NCBI RefSeq assembly: GCF_000829695.1 | Contig: NZ_BBNN01000031.1 | Span: 1 to 62,323 of the forward strand | From: Streptomyces sp. NBRC 110035 | Lineage (GTDB): Bacteria; Actinomycetota; Actinomycetes; Streptomycetales; Streptomycetaceae | Reading direction: 5' to 3' | Length of the DNA stretch: 62,323 nt | In this document: positions 53,967-62,323 of the stretch, one piece after another | Layout: each line of letters starts with the position of its first letter | Position numbering within the stretch: the first letter of the stretch is position 1 | The notes under the pieces: model-generated | The model's database searches: none | The model's input: only the letters and a program-made list of their open reading frames with translations | What the model was told of the DNA's origin: nothing | Program-made: the position numbers and the translations under genes

Positions 53967-53990
53967 CCGGGAGCCCCGCGGGGCTCCCGG
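53967..53990 (+). terminator. first hairpin after the SPW gene
   Basis: CCGGGAGCCCCG (53967-53978) pairs exactly with 53979-53990; the real loop will include the central bases. Confidence 0.6.
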
Positions 53991-54005
53991 GAAGGAGGCC
54001 GTCAG

Positions 54006-54034
54006 GGCCGGACCGCGTCCGCCGCGGTCCGGCC
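54006..54034 (+). terminator. second hairpin after the SPW gene
   Basis: GGCCGGACCGCG (54006-54017) pairs with 54023-54034 around a 5-nt loop, 15 nt after the first hairpin and followed by TTCCTC. Tandem terminators insulate the next gene. Confidence 0.65.
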
Positions 54035-54141
54035 TTCCTCTGTGCTGGCCCTTCCTCTGTCCTGGCCCGGGTGTCGGGGGACTGCCTCCGCCGACTGCGG
54101 GCACAAGCTGTGCAGCGGAGGTTCCCGGAAGGAGGGGCGAG

Positions 54142-54405
54142 ATGGAGATCGACGGCATCATCAGCGCCATCGTCATCGGCATAGTCATCGGTGTCCTGGG
54201 CCGGCTCGTGGTCCCCGGCCGCCAGCGCATCGGCGTTCTGTGGACGATCATCGTCGGCATCATCGCCGCGCTCATCGGCTCGGCGATCGCCACGGCGTTC
54301 GGCGTGGCCGACACCAAGGGCGTCGACTGGGTCGAGTGGCTCATCCAGATCGGTCTCGCCGCCTTCGGCGTGGCAGCACTGGACCGGGTGAAGGCCCGCC
54401 GCTGA
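54142..54405 (+). CDS. GlsB/YeaQ/YmgE family membrane protein
   Basis: 87 residues with three helices: IISAIVIGIVIGVLGRLVVPG, LWTIIVGIIAALIGSAIATAF and WLIQIGLAAFGVAAL. This is the pattern of GlsB/YeaQ/YmgE (transglycosylase-associated, general stress) proteins. The ATG at 54142 follows GGAAGGAGGGG. Between stop and next gene (54406-54774) only a hairpin and a promoter region are seen. Confidence 0.85.
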   Translation: MEIDGIISAIVIGIVIGVLGRLVVPGRQRIGVLWTIIVGIIAALIGSAIATAFGVADTKGVDWVEWLIQIGLAAFGVAALDRVKARR

Positions 54406-54474
54406 CGCCAAGCACCGTCGGCACCGTCAAGCACGCACGGACAGGCACGGACCGACGACGGACCACGGGTCCAC

Positions 54475-54522
54475 GACGGGTCCGGTGGGAGGCACCACGA
54501 GGGTGCGGCCACCGGACCCGTC
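54475..54522 (+). terminator. long hairpin after the GlsB-like gene
   Basis: GACGGGTCCGGTGG (54475-54488) pairs with 54509-54522; the 20-nt loop contains a further GCACC/GGTGC hairpin. It is 70 nt past the stop. Confidence 0.6.
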
Positions 54523-54774
54523 CGCGTCTCCCCGGGAACAGGCGTGCGAGGGCCGGGGTGCCCGCCCGCGCCGGGCGACGGAACGGCATCGCGTCCGCGC
54601 GGCTCGGGGGCCGGGGCGAGGAGGGTGCGGGGCGGTTCGGCCGCCGAGGACTCCGGAGTCCCGGGCCGGGCGCCGCGGAACGCCCCCGGCCGACAGGCGG
54701 GGCCGACGAGCCCCCCGTATCGTGATCGAGGGCGCCGGTTCCCGGTCCGCTGTGGGGCGCCCCTGGAGGCATCG

Positions 54775-56352
54775 ATGCCGGTCAAGCTCTCCATGAGACT
54801 CCCCCTCCGACGCTGCGCGGTCGCCGGGGCGGTCGGGCTGGCCCTGCTGGGCGCGGGGCTCCCGGCGGCAGCCGCCGACGAGGACCGGGGCCTCGGGCGG
54901 TTCTACGACCAGAAGATCACATGGTCGGCGTGCGAGGGCACGGACCTGCCCGAGGACCTGCAGTGCGGGAAGATCACCGTCCCGGTCGACTACGCCGACC
55001 CGGGCAAGGGCGCCCTGGACCTGGCCCTCGCCCGTTACCGCGGCACGGGCGGGCCCCGCAGCTCGGTGGTACTGAACTTCGGCGGGCCGGGCGGTTCGGG
55101 CGTGCTCGGACTCGCCCACGGCGGCGAGGAGTTCATGGGCCTCACCGACGAGTACGACGTGGTGTCCTTCGACCCGCGCGGTGTCGGCCGCTCCTCACCG
55201 GTCAGCTGCGGCACGGAGGCCACTGGTCGGGCGCTGGAGGCCACCGGCGGCGACGACATGTCCGATCCGCGGAAAACACTGGCCCAGCTGCGCGAGGTGG
55301 CCGCCGAGTGCACCGAGCACTCGGGCCCGGTTCTGCCGCACATCGGTACCGTGAACGTCGCACACGACCTGGACGTCCTGCGGCAGGTGATCGGCGACGA
55401 GAAGCTCAACTACCTGGGCTTCTCCTACGGGACCCGGCTGGCCGCGGTGTACGCCGCCCGGTTCCCCGGGAAGGTGGGCCGGTTCGTGCTGGACGGGGTG
55501 GACACGCTGACCGATCCGCTGGCGGAACAGGGACTGGCGAGCGTACGGGGCCAGCAGACCGCGCTCGAGCACTTCCTGACCTGGTGCACCGAGGACATCG
55601 CCTGCCCGTTCGGTCAGGACCCGCGCGAGGCAAGGGAGTTGGTCGTGAAACTGGTCGACTCGCTCGACGAGGACCCCGTACCGACGGACTTCGGCCACGA
55701 GTTCACCGGCCAGGACCTCGCGGTCGCCCTGGGCCAGGGCCTCTACAGCAAGGAACTGTGGCCCTTGCTGCAGCGGGCGCTCGCGGAGCTGATGGAGGAC
55801 GGGGACACACGCGGGGTGGAGGCCTTCGCCACCGGCGGAGTGACGTTCCCCCTGCCGCACCTCGCCGACGATCCGCTCGCCGGCGAGGAGGATGTGCCCC
55901 TGGACAACCTGCCGGCCGCGCTGATGGCGGTGAACTGCGCGGACGATCCCGACCGCCCGGCCGCCGAGCAGGTGACCCGGGACCTCGCCCGGCTGCGCAC
56001 CGCCTACGAGGAGGCCTCGCCGGTCTTCGGCCGCTACCGGCTCGCCCAGGTCCTGATGTGCCACGGCCGTCCCGAGGGGACCGACTTCATCCGCGAGGAG
56101 GTCAGGGACCTCGACACACCGAAGATGCTGCTGGTCGGCACCCGGGGCGACCCGGCCACGCCGTACCGGTGGACGGTGGAGACGGCCGAGCGGCTCGGCC
56201 CGTCCGCAGTGGTGCTGGACAACCGGGGCGAGGGCCACACCGGCTACGGATCGTCCGAATGCGTCCACCGCACGATCGACGACTTCCTTCTCTACGGCAC
56301 CCTGCCGCCCAGCGGCAGCTCCTGTGGGGACGAGGAGGACACCCGCCCGTGA
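54775..56352 (+). CDS. secreted alpha/beta hydrolase, tripeptidyl aminopeptidase type
   Basis: 525 residues with an N-terminal RR-containing signal (LPLRRCAVAGAVGLALLGAG, then AAAADE cleavage). The peptidase-like domain has NFGGPGGSG, the Ser nucleophile in LGFSYGTRLAA, Asp in GTRGDPATPY and His in GEGHTGYG, the catalytic triad of SlpD/SlpE or tripeptidyl aminopeptidase-type hydrolases in Streptomyces. It would trim peptides outside the cell. ATG 54775 follows GGAGG at 5 nt. Confidence 0.87.
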   Translation: MPVKLSMRLPLRRCAVAGAVGLALLGAGLPAAAADEDRGLGRFYDQKITWSACEGTDLPEDLQCGKITVPVDYADPGKGALDLALARYRGTGGPRSSVVLNFGGPGGSGVLGLAHGGEEFMGLTDEYDVVSFDPRGVGRSSPVSCGTEATGRALEATGGDDMSDPRKTLAQLREVAAECTEHSGPVLPHIGTVNVAHDLDVLRQVIGDEKLNYLGFSYGTRLAAVYAARFPGKVGRFVLDGVDTLTDPLAEQGLASVRGQQTALEHFLTWCTEDIACPFGQDPREARELVVKLVDSLDEDPVPTDFGHEFTGQDLAVALGQGLYSKELWPLLQRALAELMEDGDTRGVEAFATGGVTFPLPHLADDPLAGEEDVPLDNLPAALMAVNCADDPDRPAAEQVTRDLARLRTAYEEASPVFGRYRLAQVLMCHGRPEGTDFIREEVRDLDTPKMLLVGTRGDPATPYRWTVETAERLGPSAVVLDNRGEGHTGYGSSECVHRTIDDFLLYGTLPPSGSSCGDEEDTRP

Positions 56353-56407
56353 GCCCGCACCCGGACGGCGCAACGATGCCCCAAATGCCCTGTCTGCGAT
56401 TCGGCTC

Positions 56408-56413
56408 TATGGT
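56408..56413 (+). promoter_or_regulatory. -10 element of a leaderless gene
   Basis: TATGGT ends 6 nt before the ATG at 56420, so transcription should start at or near the A of the start codon. No Shine-Dalgarno sequence is present. Confidence 0.5.
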
Positions 56414-56419
56414 GCTGTC

Positions 56420-57514
56420 ATGGAGCACGATCTGAGTCCCGCGACCCTTGCCGAGCTTCGCCGCCCGCGCCCCTACCCCGCAGTGTCGGTGCTCACACCG
56501 ACGCACCGGCGCGAGCCCCTCAACGCCCAGGATCCGGTCCGGCTGCGCAATGTGGTGGCCAAGGCCAAGAAACAGCTGGAAGCCGATCCCGCGGTCACCA
56601 GGGACCGGCGCGGGGAAGTGGAGCTGCAGCTCGACCGGGCCCTGGCCGAGGTCGATCTGACACACGCCGAGGACGGCCTGGTCATCTTCGCCGCTCCGGG
56701 CGAGCACCAGGTGTGGTCGCTCGCCCGTCCGGTGCCGGAGCGCGTGGTGCTCTCGGACACCTTCCTCACCCGCAACCTGGTGTCCGCCCACACGGCGGAG
56801 CGCCCCTTCTGGGTGCTGTCCGTCTCCCCGGACCGGGCCACGCTGTGGAACGGCGGCGCGGACCGGGTCACCGAGGAGCGCTCCGGGGGCTTCCCGCTGA
56901 CCCGGGCCGAGGAGAACTTCGACCCTGAGCGCCTGGAGCGGGTCGGCGATCAGCCGAGCGCCTTCCGGGACGAAGGCACCCGACGGTTCCTGCGCGATGC
57001 CGACACCACGATGGCCGCGGTCCTGCGTGGGCATCCGCGGCCCCTGTACGTCACCGGGGAGCCGGCCGCACTGTCCCTGCTGGGCGAGGCCGGCGGCGCG
57101 ACCCGCGACGCGGTGCACGTCCAGCACGGCGGCCTCGCGCACGGCACGCCCGACGCGGTGTGGCAGGCCCTGCGCCCCGCGCTCGAGAGCGAGGCCCGCA
57201 AGAGTGCGGAGGCCGTCGTCCGGGCACTGGAGACGGCACGCGGACGCAAGAGGTTCGCGGCCGGGGTCGACGAGCTGTGGCAGAACACCCGTGACGGCCG
57301 GGTCCAGCTGCTGGCCGTCGAGGAGAACTTCCGGGTGACGGTGCGCGAGGCGGGCGAGCATCTGGTCGCCGCCGATCCCGGGGGCCCGGACGCCCTCGAG
57401 GACATCGTGGACGAGCTGGTCGAGCAGTGCCTGGAGACGGGCGCCGAGGTCCGCTTCGTCCCGGACGGCACCCTCGGGGACGCGGACCGGGTCGCGGGCG
57501 TACTGCGGTACTGA
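56420..57514 (+). CDS. baeRF3-domain protein (release-factor-like fold)
   Basis: 364 residues. It matches the bacterial archaeo-eukaryotic release factor family 3 pattern: N-terminal YPAVSVLTPTHRREPLNAQDPVRLRN and a middle HPRPLYVTGEPAALS domain, with a C-terminal half containing VDELVEQCLETGAEVRFVPDG. These proteins resemble eRF1/Pelota domains and may act in ribosome quality control, but none of the stop-codon-reading motifs are known for them. Some databases misname members as chemotaxis proteins. The gene seems leaderless. Confidence 0.8.
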   Translation: MEHDLSPATLAELRRPRPYPAVSVLTPTHRREPLNAQDPVRLRNVVAKAKKQLEADPAVTRDRRGEVELQLDRALAEVDLTHAEDGLVIFAAPGEHQVWSLARPVPERVVLSDTFLTRNLVSAHTAERPFWVLSVSPDRATLWNGGADRVTEERSGGFPLTRAEENFDPERLERVGDQPSAFRDEGTRRFLRDADTTMAAVLRGHPRPLYVTGEPAALSLLGEAGGATRDAVHVQHGGLAHGTPDAVWQALRPALESEARKSAEAVVRALETARGRKRFAAGVDELWQNTRDGRVQLLAVEENFRVTVREAGEHLVAADPGGPDALEDIVDELVEQCLETGAEVRFVPDGTLGDADRVAGVLRY

Positions 57515-57580
57515 GGGCCGCCTGCGGGCGGACGGAGACCGGAGGATGTCGCCCGTCCCGTCGGGAGGCACCCACCGACC

Positions 57581-57623
57581 GTCCCGGGGTGCCCGGCCGA
57601 AATCCGGCCGGGCACCCCGGGAC
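57581..57623 (+). terminator. 19-bp perfect hairpin after the baeRF3 gene
   Basis: 57581-57599 pairs exactly with 57605-57623 (GTCCCGGGGTGCCCGGCCG) around AAATC, 67 nt after the stop. Confidence 0.9.
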
Positions 57624-57916
57624 GGGGATCGCACGGATCGCTGCCGCGAACGGAAAACCTATCCGTCGAACATGCGCACGCGCGGGAAGTCCAAGTCGAA
57701 AACCTCGCCAAGGCACTTGCAGATCAAGGGAGTTGACCGAACACGTCGACACCCGGAACATATCCTTCAGTAATTCCGCGAAGACGGAGGCATATGCCAA
57801 GGACATGACCTCAAGGTGTCTTGCCGAATCCCTCACAGGGCGTGGCGGGCTGTGCCACAGTCGTAACGGTCCCTCCGTCCGACCCCGGCCCGAACCGTCC
57901 CACATCGGAGTGCGTC
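57624..57916. other. low-GC regulatory gap
   Basis: Unlike the rest of the window, 57640-57830 has many A and T (AAAACCTATCC, CATATCCTTCAGTAATTCC, CATATGCCAAGGACATG). TTGACC at 57733 is a possible -35 but a -10 at proper spacing is not clear. No convincing gene was found. It probably holds the promoter of the PAS/PP2C gene. Confidence 0.5.
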
Positions 57917-59338
57917 ATGCCGCCCCACCTCTCCGCGGACCGCTCAGCAGCCCAGCCGCCAGGACGCGGCCCGGTCGACTCGCTCATCTCGCAGACCCGG
58001 CGGCTCAAGGACGATGTGGACGCCGTGCGGCGCGGCACCCCGGCGGACACCTCGGACCCGCGGGACCGCTGGCAGCGCGCCCTGTACGACCTGGCACTGC
58101 ACCAGCTCGACGACCTGGACGAGTACTTGGCGCAACTGCGGGACGGCCCACTGCCCGTCCCCGCGGAACCGTCCCCGCCCACCACGGCGCCCGCGCCGAG
58201 GCGGGGGGCCCTGCTCAGCCGGGTCGGCAGTGCCGAGTGGAACCTGCTGACGGACGAGGCCAGCTGGTCCGGGGAGCTGTACCGCATCCTGGACCGCGAT
58301 CCGGCCGCGCCGCCGCTCACCCTCGACGAACTGCCCTCGCTGGTGCACGACGAGGACCGGCCGAGGCTGACGGCCATGGTCACGGACTGCCTCGTCGACG
58401 GCCGGCCCATCGACGGGGAGTTCCGGCTGTCCCGCCCGGACGGCAGCGTCCGGACCGTGCACATGATGGGCGAACCGGTCCTCGGGAGCGACGGCAGCAC
58501 CGCCTCGATGTGGGCCGTGCTGCGGGACGTCAGCGAACTGCGCCGGTGCCGACGGGCGGTCAGCGAGACCCGTGACTCGCTGCACCACCGGGGGCAGGAC
58601 GCGGCGCGGACCGGGCACCGGCTCGCGGCCGAGCTGCAGGAAGCCGTGCTGCCGGTGTGGCGCGGCTCCCTGCGGCTGACGCGAAGAGGGCCCCGGACCC
58701 TCGACGTCGCCGCCCGGCACCTCCCCTCGACGACGGGCGCGGCACCCGGCAGACACTGGTACGACGCCCTCGAACTGTCCGACGGCACCACCCTGCTCAG
58801 TGCCGGGGCACTGACCGGCCAGGGCGTCGGCGTGGCCTCGGGCATGGCGATGCTGCTCGGCGCCATGCGCGGCATGGCGATGTCCGGCACCGAACCCGGA
58901 CCGCTGATGGCCTGCCTCGACCGGTTACTGGACGCCACCGGGCAGCCCGCCCTCGGCAGCAGCCTCTGTCTGCGCTACCGGCCCGAGAGCCGCTCCCTGG
59001 CGTGGGCGCAGGCCGGACACCCCGTCCCGCTGCTGTTCCGCGGCGGAACGGGGCGCGCGCTGGACGCCCCGGACGGCATCCGGCCGGGCGCCACCCCGGC
59101 GGTCCCCCACGGGCAGGCCGAGGAGACCCTCGAGGCCGGCGATCTGCTGCTGCTGCACACCGACGGGCTGGTCCCCGGACGGTCCGGGGCCGCGTCCGTG
59201 CGCCGGCTGGCCGGCCTGGCGCCGCAGTTCACGGAGGCCCGTACCGCACAGGACTGCCTGTTGGCCGTCCTGCGGGAGTTCGGGGACGGAGAACGCGAGG
59301 ACGATGCCTGTGTGCTCGTCGCCCGGGTGGCCCCGTAG
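57917..59338 (+). CDS. PAS and PP2C-like domain protein with lost metal ligands
   Basis: About 473 residues. The N-terminal third is helical (LKDDVDAVRRG, YDLALHQLDDLDEYLAQL); a PAS-like region follows (AEWNLLTDEASWSGELYRIL, FRLSRPDGSVRTVHMMGEP, WAVLRDVSELR, about 130-240), then a SpoIIE-type domain. Its key acidic residues are changed: GRHWYDAL in place of GGDWYD and SAGALTGQGV in place of GDVxGHG; LLHTDGLV and REDDACVLV remain. It is therefore probably a binding protein, not a phosphatase. Leu in DRLLDATG is TTA (58925-58927), so bldA control is expected. ATG 57917 follows GGAG. Confidence 0.83.
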   Translation: MPPHLSADRSAAQPPGRGPVDSLISQTRRLKDDVDAVRRGTPADTSDPRDRWQRALYDLALHQLDDLDEYLAQLRDGPLPVPAEPSPPTTAPAPRRGALLSRVGSAEWNLLTDEASWSGELYRILDRDPAAPPLTLDELPSLVHDEDRPRLTAMVTDCLVDGRPIDGEFRLSRPDGSVRTVHMMGEPVLGSDGSTASMWAVLRDVSELRRCRRAVSETRDSLHHRGQDAARTGHRLAAELQEAVLPVWRGSLRLTRRGPRTLDVAARHLPSTTGAAPGRHWYDALELSDGTTLLSAGALTGQGVGVASGMAMLLGAMRGMAMSGTEPGPLMACLDRLLDATGQPALGSSLCLRYRPESRSLAWAQAGHPVPLLFRGGTGRALDAPDGIRPGATPAVPHGQAEETLEAGDLLLLHTDGLVPGRSGAASVRRLAGLAPQFTEARTAQDCLLAVLREFGDGEREDDACVLVARVAP

Positions 59339-59395
59339 GACGCAGAGGCTCGTACCACCTCGTACGCCTCGTGGGGGCAAGGCGCCCCGCCCTTC

Positions 59396-60892
59396 TCATG
59401 CCCGTGCGCTGTTGCCCCCCTTGCCCCTGGGCTTCGGCAGGGCCGCCCTGATCTCCTCCCGCAGTTCCTGGATCCTGGGATACGAGGAGTACTCGGCGGT
59501 GAGCCGGTACATCTCGCGCAGCCGGTCCCAGGTGCGGCGCGAGGAGTTGGAGCCCATCGACATCAGCGCGAGCCGCGCGTACCGGTCGGCCTGTTCCGGG
59601 TCGTCTGCGATGAAGCAGGCGGAGGCCATGGAGAGGTGGTCGAAGATCTTCGACCGCTCCCGGCCGTCGATGCGCAGGGACAGCGCCTTCTCCGCGTAGT
59701 GCTGGGCGTGCACCGCCGCATCCGGTTCGAACTCGGCCAGCGTGCGGTAGGCCAGGGCGTGCATGCCGTACAGGTCCTCGTCCTTGAAGGTCTGCATCCA
59801 GTCCGGCGGCTCCCGGTCCCTCCCCCGGTCGGAGACGAACAGGTCCTCGGCCCGGCCCAGGGTGCGGCGCATCGCCTGCCCTCTGCCCATGGACGCCTGT
59901 GCCCAGGCCTCGATGGTGTGGAACATCGCGCGGGTGCGCGGCAGCACTTCCCCACCCGAGCCCGAGTGGGCGAGTTTCAGCAGGTCCAGGGCGTCGTCGG
60001 GCCGGCCCAGGTGAACCATCTGGCGGGCCGCGCGGGACAGTGCCTCCCCCGCGCGCGGCCGGTCCCCGCCCTCCCGGGCGGCGTGCGCGGCGATGACGAA
60101 GTACTTCTGCGCCGTGGGTTCCAGGCCGACGTCGTGCGACATCCACCCGGCGAGGACGGCGAGGTTGGCGGCGACGCCCCACAGGCGCCGCTGGAGATGA
60201 GGTGGGTGGTCGTAGGCGAGCATGCCGCCCACCTCGTTGAGCTGGCCGACCACCGCCTTGCGCTGGAGGCCGCCGCCCCGGGCGGCGTCCCAGGCGCGGA
60301 ACACCTCCACGGAGCGCTCGAGTTCCTCGATCTCCTGGGACCCGATGGGCGCGGCCTCGTAGCGGTCGATTCCGGCGGCGTCGGCGTGCGCCGGGCGGTC
60401 GGGCCGGTGAGCGTCCGTGGTCAGGGCGGGGTCGGTGTGCAGCCAGTCGTGCAGGGCGCCGGTGAGTGCGGATCCCGCGGCGAGCGCGGCGCCCGCGCCC
60501 ACCAGGCCTCGTCGGTTGAGCATGAGGTCCATTCCCGTGAATTCGGTGAGGACCTCGGCTGTCCGCTCGGGCGCCCACGGCACTCCGTCGGGATGTTCCG
60601 TCTTCCCGCCGTTCTGCCGTTTCCCCGTACGCCCGTGCCGGACCAGACCGAGGTCCTCGATGGTCACGACACGGCCGAGACGCTCGGTGAACAGGGCCGC
60701 CAGCACCCGCGGTACGGGATCGCGCGGGATCTCTCCCATGTCGATCCACCGCCGCACCCGGGAGGTGTCGGTCGCCAGCTGGGGATGGCCCATGGCCGCC
60801 GCCTGCCGGTTGACCAGCCTCGCGAGTTCGCCCTTGGACCAGCCGGCCAGGCCGAACAGGTCCGAGAGCCGGGTGTTGGGTTGTCCGCTCAC
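59396..60892 (-). CDS. nsdB: TPR-containing developmental regulator, NsdB-like
   Basis: About 498 residues. The N-terminus (LSDLFGLAGWSKGELARLVNRQA, SRVRRWIDMGEIPRDPVPRVLA) is helix-turn-helix-like. Residues about 200-480 contain TPR-like helical repeats (KYFVIAAHAAREGGDRPRAGEALSRAARQM, HLGRPDDALDLLKLAHSG, YGMHALAYRTLAEFEPD). This layout matches NsdA/NsdB of S. coelicolor, negative regulators of antibiotic production and sporulation. By position it fits nsdB, from memory; the symbol is tentative. GTG 60892 follows GGGGG. Confidence 0.8.
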   Translation of the reverse strand: MSGQPNTRLSDLFGLAGWSKGELARLVNRQAAAMGHPQLATDTSRVRRWIDMGEIPRDPVPRVLAALFTERLGRVVTIEDLGLVRHGRTGKRQNGGKTEHPDGVPWAPERTAEVLTEFTGMDLMLNRRGLVGAGAALAAGSALTGALHDWLHTDPALTTDAHRPDRPAHADAAGIDRYEAAPIGSQEIEELERSVEVFRAWDAARGGGLQRKAVVGQLNEVGGMLAYDHPPHLQRRLWGVAANLAVLAGWMSHDVGLEPTAQKYFVIAAHAAREGGDRPRAGEALSRAARQMVHLGRPDDALDLLKLAHSGSGGEVLPRTRAMFHTIEAWAQASMGRGQAMRRTLGRAEDLFVSDRGRDREPPDWMQTFKDEDLYGMHALAYRTLAEFEPDAAVHAQHYAEKALSLRIDGRERSKIFDHLSMASACFIADDPEQADRYARLALMSMGSNSSRRTWDRLREMYRLTAEYSSYPRIQELREEIRAALPKPRGKGGNSARA

Positions 60893-61126
60893 GTCAAGCC
60901 CCCAGGTTCTCGGCTGAGTTGACAGTAGCCCGGTGAAAGGTGCCGGACGACTATTCGCCAGGGTTCGCCAGGGTTCGCCAGATGGTGTGCCAGGGGTCAA
61001 CGGGTGTCGAGTAGGAATGCGCCACCACGACCCGGTCTCCGCCGGGGCATTCCCCAGGATGCGCCTGGGCGACCGGGCCGTGTGGGGCGCTGACGTCGCA
61101 GGCACACGAAGGGATCTGTATCGCCC

Positions 61127-62266
61127 ATGTACGCAGCATCGTCCTCCGTGTCCGCACCGCCCCGGCCGCTCCGTCCGCGTCCGTCGGACAGCGGCCCCTA
61201 CCTCGCCCCCGCACGCCAGGTGACACCCGTGCTCGGCGCGGGCACGGCACGGCGTGCCCCGGGCACCGGCCCCCAGCAGCTCAGCGGGCGGCTCGACCTG
61301 TCCGGCCCCCAGGGCGCCCAGTTGCGCTCGGCGATCGCGTCGGTGCACCGCATCTGCCCGGAGTTCGCGCCGGCCCAGGTGCTGCGCCGCAACGGCAGGT
61401 CCGTTCTCCTGGTCGGTACGACAGGACGGAGCACCGCGGTGGCCAAGTGCTTAACGGATCACTCGCCCGTCTGGTCCGAGCGGTTCCGGCACGAGATAGC
61501 GGTCTACCGCTCGTTCGTCCGGCACCGCCCGCCGGCGCGGGCACCCCGGCTGATCGCGGCGGACCCGGAGAACTGCACCCTGGTCATCGAGCGGATGCCC
61601 GGCAGGGTGGCGGCCCTGCAGCGGCATCCGGTGGAGGCACCGCCGCGGGCGGACATCAGGGCGGCGCTCGGCGCGATCTGCCGATTGAACGCATGGCGCC
61701 CGCCCGCCGGTACGTTCGACGCCCCGCTGGACTACGCGGCGCGCATCGCCCGCTATCACGAGCTGGGGCTGCTCACCGACCGGGACATGGACGATCTGCA
61801 GAAGCTGCTCCACGGCATCGCGCAGGCGGCCGGGCGCCAGGGCATGGGCCAGTTCTGCCACGGCGACGCGCTGCTCTCCAACATCCTGATCTCGCCGGCC
61901 GGTCCCGTGCTGGTGGACTGGGAGCACGCGGGCTGGTACCTGCCGGGCTACGACCTGGCGACGCTGTGGGCGGTCCTCGGGGACGCGCCGGTGGCGCGCC
62001 GGCAGATCAGCCAGATCGCGCAGTCGGCGGGCCATGCCTCACGCGACGCGTTCCTGGTGAACCTGATGCTGGTGCTGACGCGTGAGATCCGCACCTACGA
62101 GACGGCCGTACAGCGTTCGATGCACGACGCGCCCCCGGTGGCACCGAACGCGGCCCGGCCGGGTGCGCTGCCGTCCGGCGAGGAGCAGCGGCTGCTGCTG
62201 CGGCGGCTGCACGACGACTGCCAGATGGCCCGCAAGGCCGTGCGCGCGGCGGTCGGCACGCGCTGA
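61127..62266 (+). CDS. aminoglycoside phosphotransferase-fold protein with TTA codon
   Basis: 379 residues. An N-terminal Pro/Arg-rich stretch precedes an APH/ChoK-type kinase domain. CLTDHSPVWSERFRHEIAVYRSFV has the candidate Glu, FCHGDALLSNILIS is the catalytic loop and VLVDWEHAGWY the metal Asp. The substrate is unknown; gene context gives no resistance genes. Leu after AKC is encoded by TTA (61451-61453), so expression should depend on bldA tRNA. It is divergent from the NsdB-like gene across 234 nt and ends at a strong hairpin. Confidence 0.83.
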   Translation: MYAASSSVSAPPRPLRPRPSDSGPYLAPARQVTPVLGAGTARRAPGTGPQQLSGRLDLSGPQGAQLRSAIASVHRICPEFAPAQVLRRNGRSVLLVGTTGRSTAVAKCLTDHSPVWSERFRHEIAVYRSFVRHRPPARAPRLIAADPENCTLVIERMPGRVAALQRHPVEAPPRADIRAALGAICRLNAWRPPAGTFDAPLDYAARIARYHELGLLTDRDMDDLQKLLHGIAQAAGRQGMGQFCHGDALLSNILISPAGPVLVDWEHAGWYLPGYDLATLWAVLGDAPVARRQISQIAQSAGHASRDAFLVNLMLVLTREIRTYETAVQRSMHDAPPVAPNAARPGALPSGEEQRLLLRRLHDDCQMARKAVRAAVGTR

Positions 62267-62286
62267 CCCTCCGGGGACGTGCGAGG

Positions 62287-62323
62287 GCCTGCGGTGCTTC
62301 CCGTGTCGGGAAGCACCGCAGGC
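62287..62323 (+). terminator. 17-bp perfect hairpin after the phosphotransferase gene
   Basis: 62287-62303 (GCCTGCGGTGCTTCCCG) pairs exactly with 62307-62323 around TGT, 20 nt after the stop; the window ends with the 3' arm. Confidence 0.9.

Overview
The window is actinobacterial chromosome, almost certainly Streptomyces. Codons end in G or C nearly everywhere, GTG and TTG starts are frequent, and overlapping ATGA/GTGA gene junctions are common. Family markers include a WhiB-like protein, an SsgA-like protein, a streptophobe protein, the clpP3-clpP4-popR locus, an NsdA/NsdB-like TPR regulator, several SigB-family partner-switching proteins and three rare TTA (bldA-dependent) codons. From memory, not from a search, the gene order resembles the S. 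coelicolor arm region running from the second treS/glgB cluster down through arsI, sigM, a universal stress protein, ssgC, RNase HI, clpP3/clpP4, sigL, chiF and nsdB. No RNA genes, IS elements, CRISPR arrays or origins were found.

Layout. (1) 1-4214: end of a GlgE-pathway operon (treS C-terminus, maltokinase, glgB), closed by a hairpin. (2) 4504-12933: an acyl-CoA synthetase, then a partner-switching block: RsbW-like ATPase, PRC-barrel protein, STAS antagonist, and a tightly coupled stressosome operon rsbR-rsbS-rsbT-(HATPase::RsbX fusion)-rsbU. (3) 13209-19099: type II NADH dehydrogenase-like protein, FUSC membrane protein, and a reverse-strand SigB-family sigma factor (SigM-like) coupled to a small unknown protein, with an RsbW-like ATPase upstream. 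(4) 19455-29130: cyclic-nucleotide-binding-fold protein, divergent LysE/LysG-type exporter and regulator, WhiB-like protein, DUF488, a TetR-FAD dehydrogenase operon with a palindromic operator, a decayed metallo-beta-lactamase gene, a DUF4032 kinase-like protein, a universal stress protein and an AIM24 protein. (5) 29284-38500: threonine dehydratase-like enzyme, membrane pseudokinase, serine hydrolase, SsgC-like protein, DUF6328 protein, aldo/keto reductase, RNase HI, SGNH lipoprotein and a nonsense-disrupted PhnB-like gene. (6) 38611-43400: PopR boxes, clpP3-clpP4, popR, a second SigB-family sigma factor (SigL-like), another RsbW-like ATPase and two coupled PRC-barrel proteins. (7) 43879-50717: streptophobe protein, an aldo/keto reductase divergent from a LysR regulator, DinB protein, adenosine deaminase, VOC protein and a decayed PPOX-like gene. 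(8) 50657-62323: secreted PI-PLC-like protein, GH19 chitinase with a DasR-type box, SPW and GlsB membrane proteins, secreted tripeptidyl-aminopeptidase-like hydrolase, baeRF3 protein, a PAS/PP2C protein that has lost metal ligands, an NsdB-like regulator and a TTA-containing phosphotransferase.

Overall this is a stress and development region: five RsbW/RsbT-type ATPase domains, three STAS proteins, three PP2C-type domains and two SigB-family sigma factors lie within 62 kb, beside a regulated second ClpP protease and glycogen/trehalose metabolism. Several genes are visibly degenerate or have lost catalytic residues (MBL, PhnB, PPOX, ClpP4, a kinase and a phosphatase), as is common on chromosome arms.
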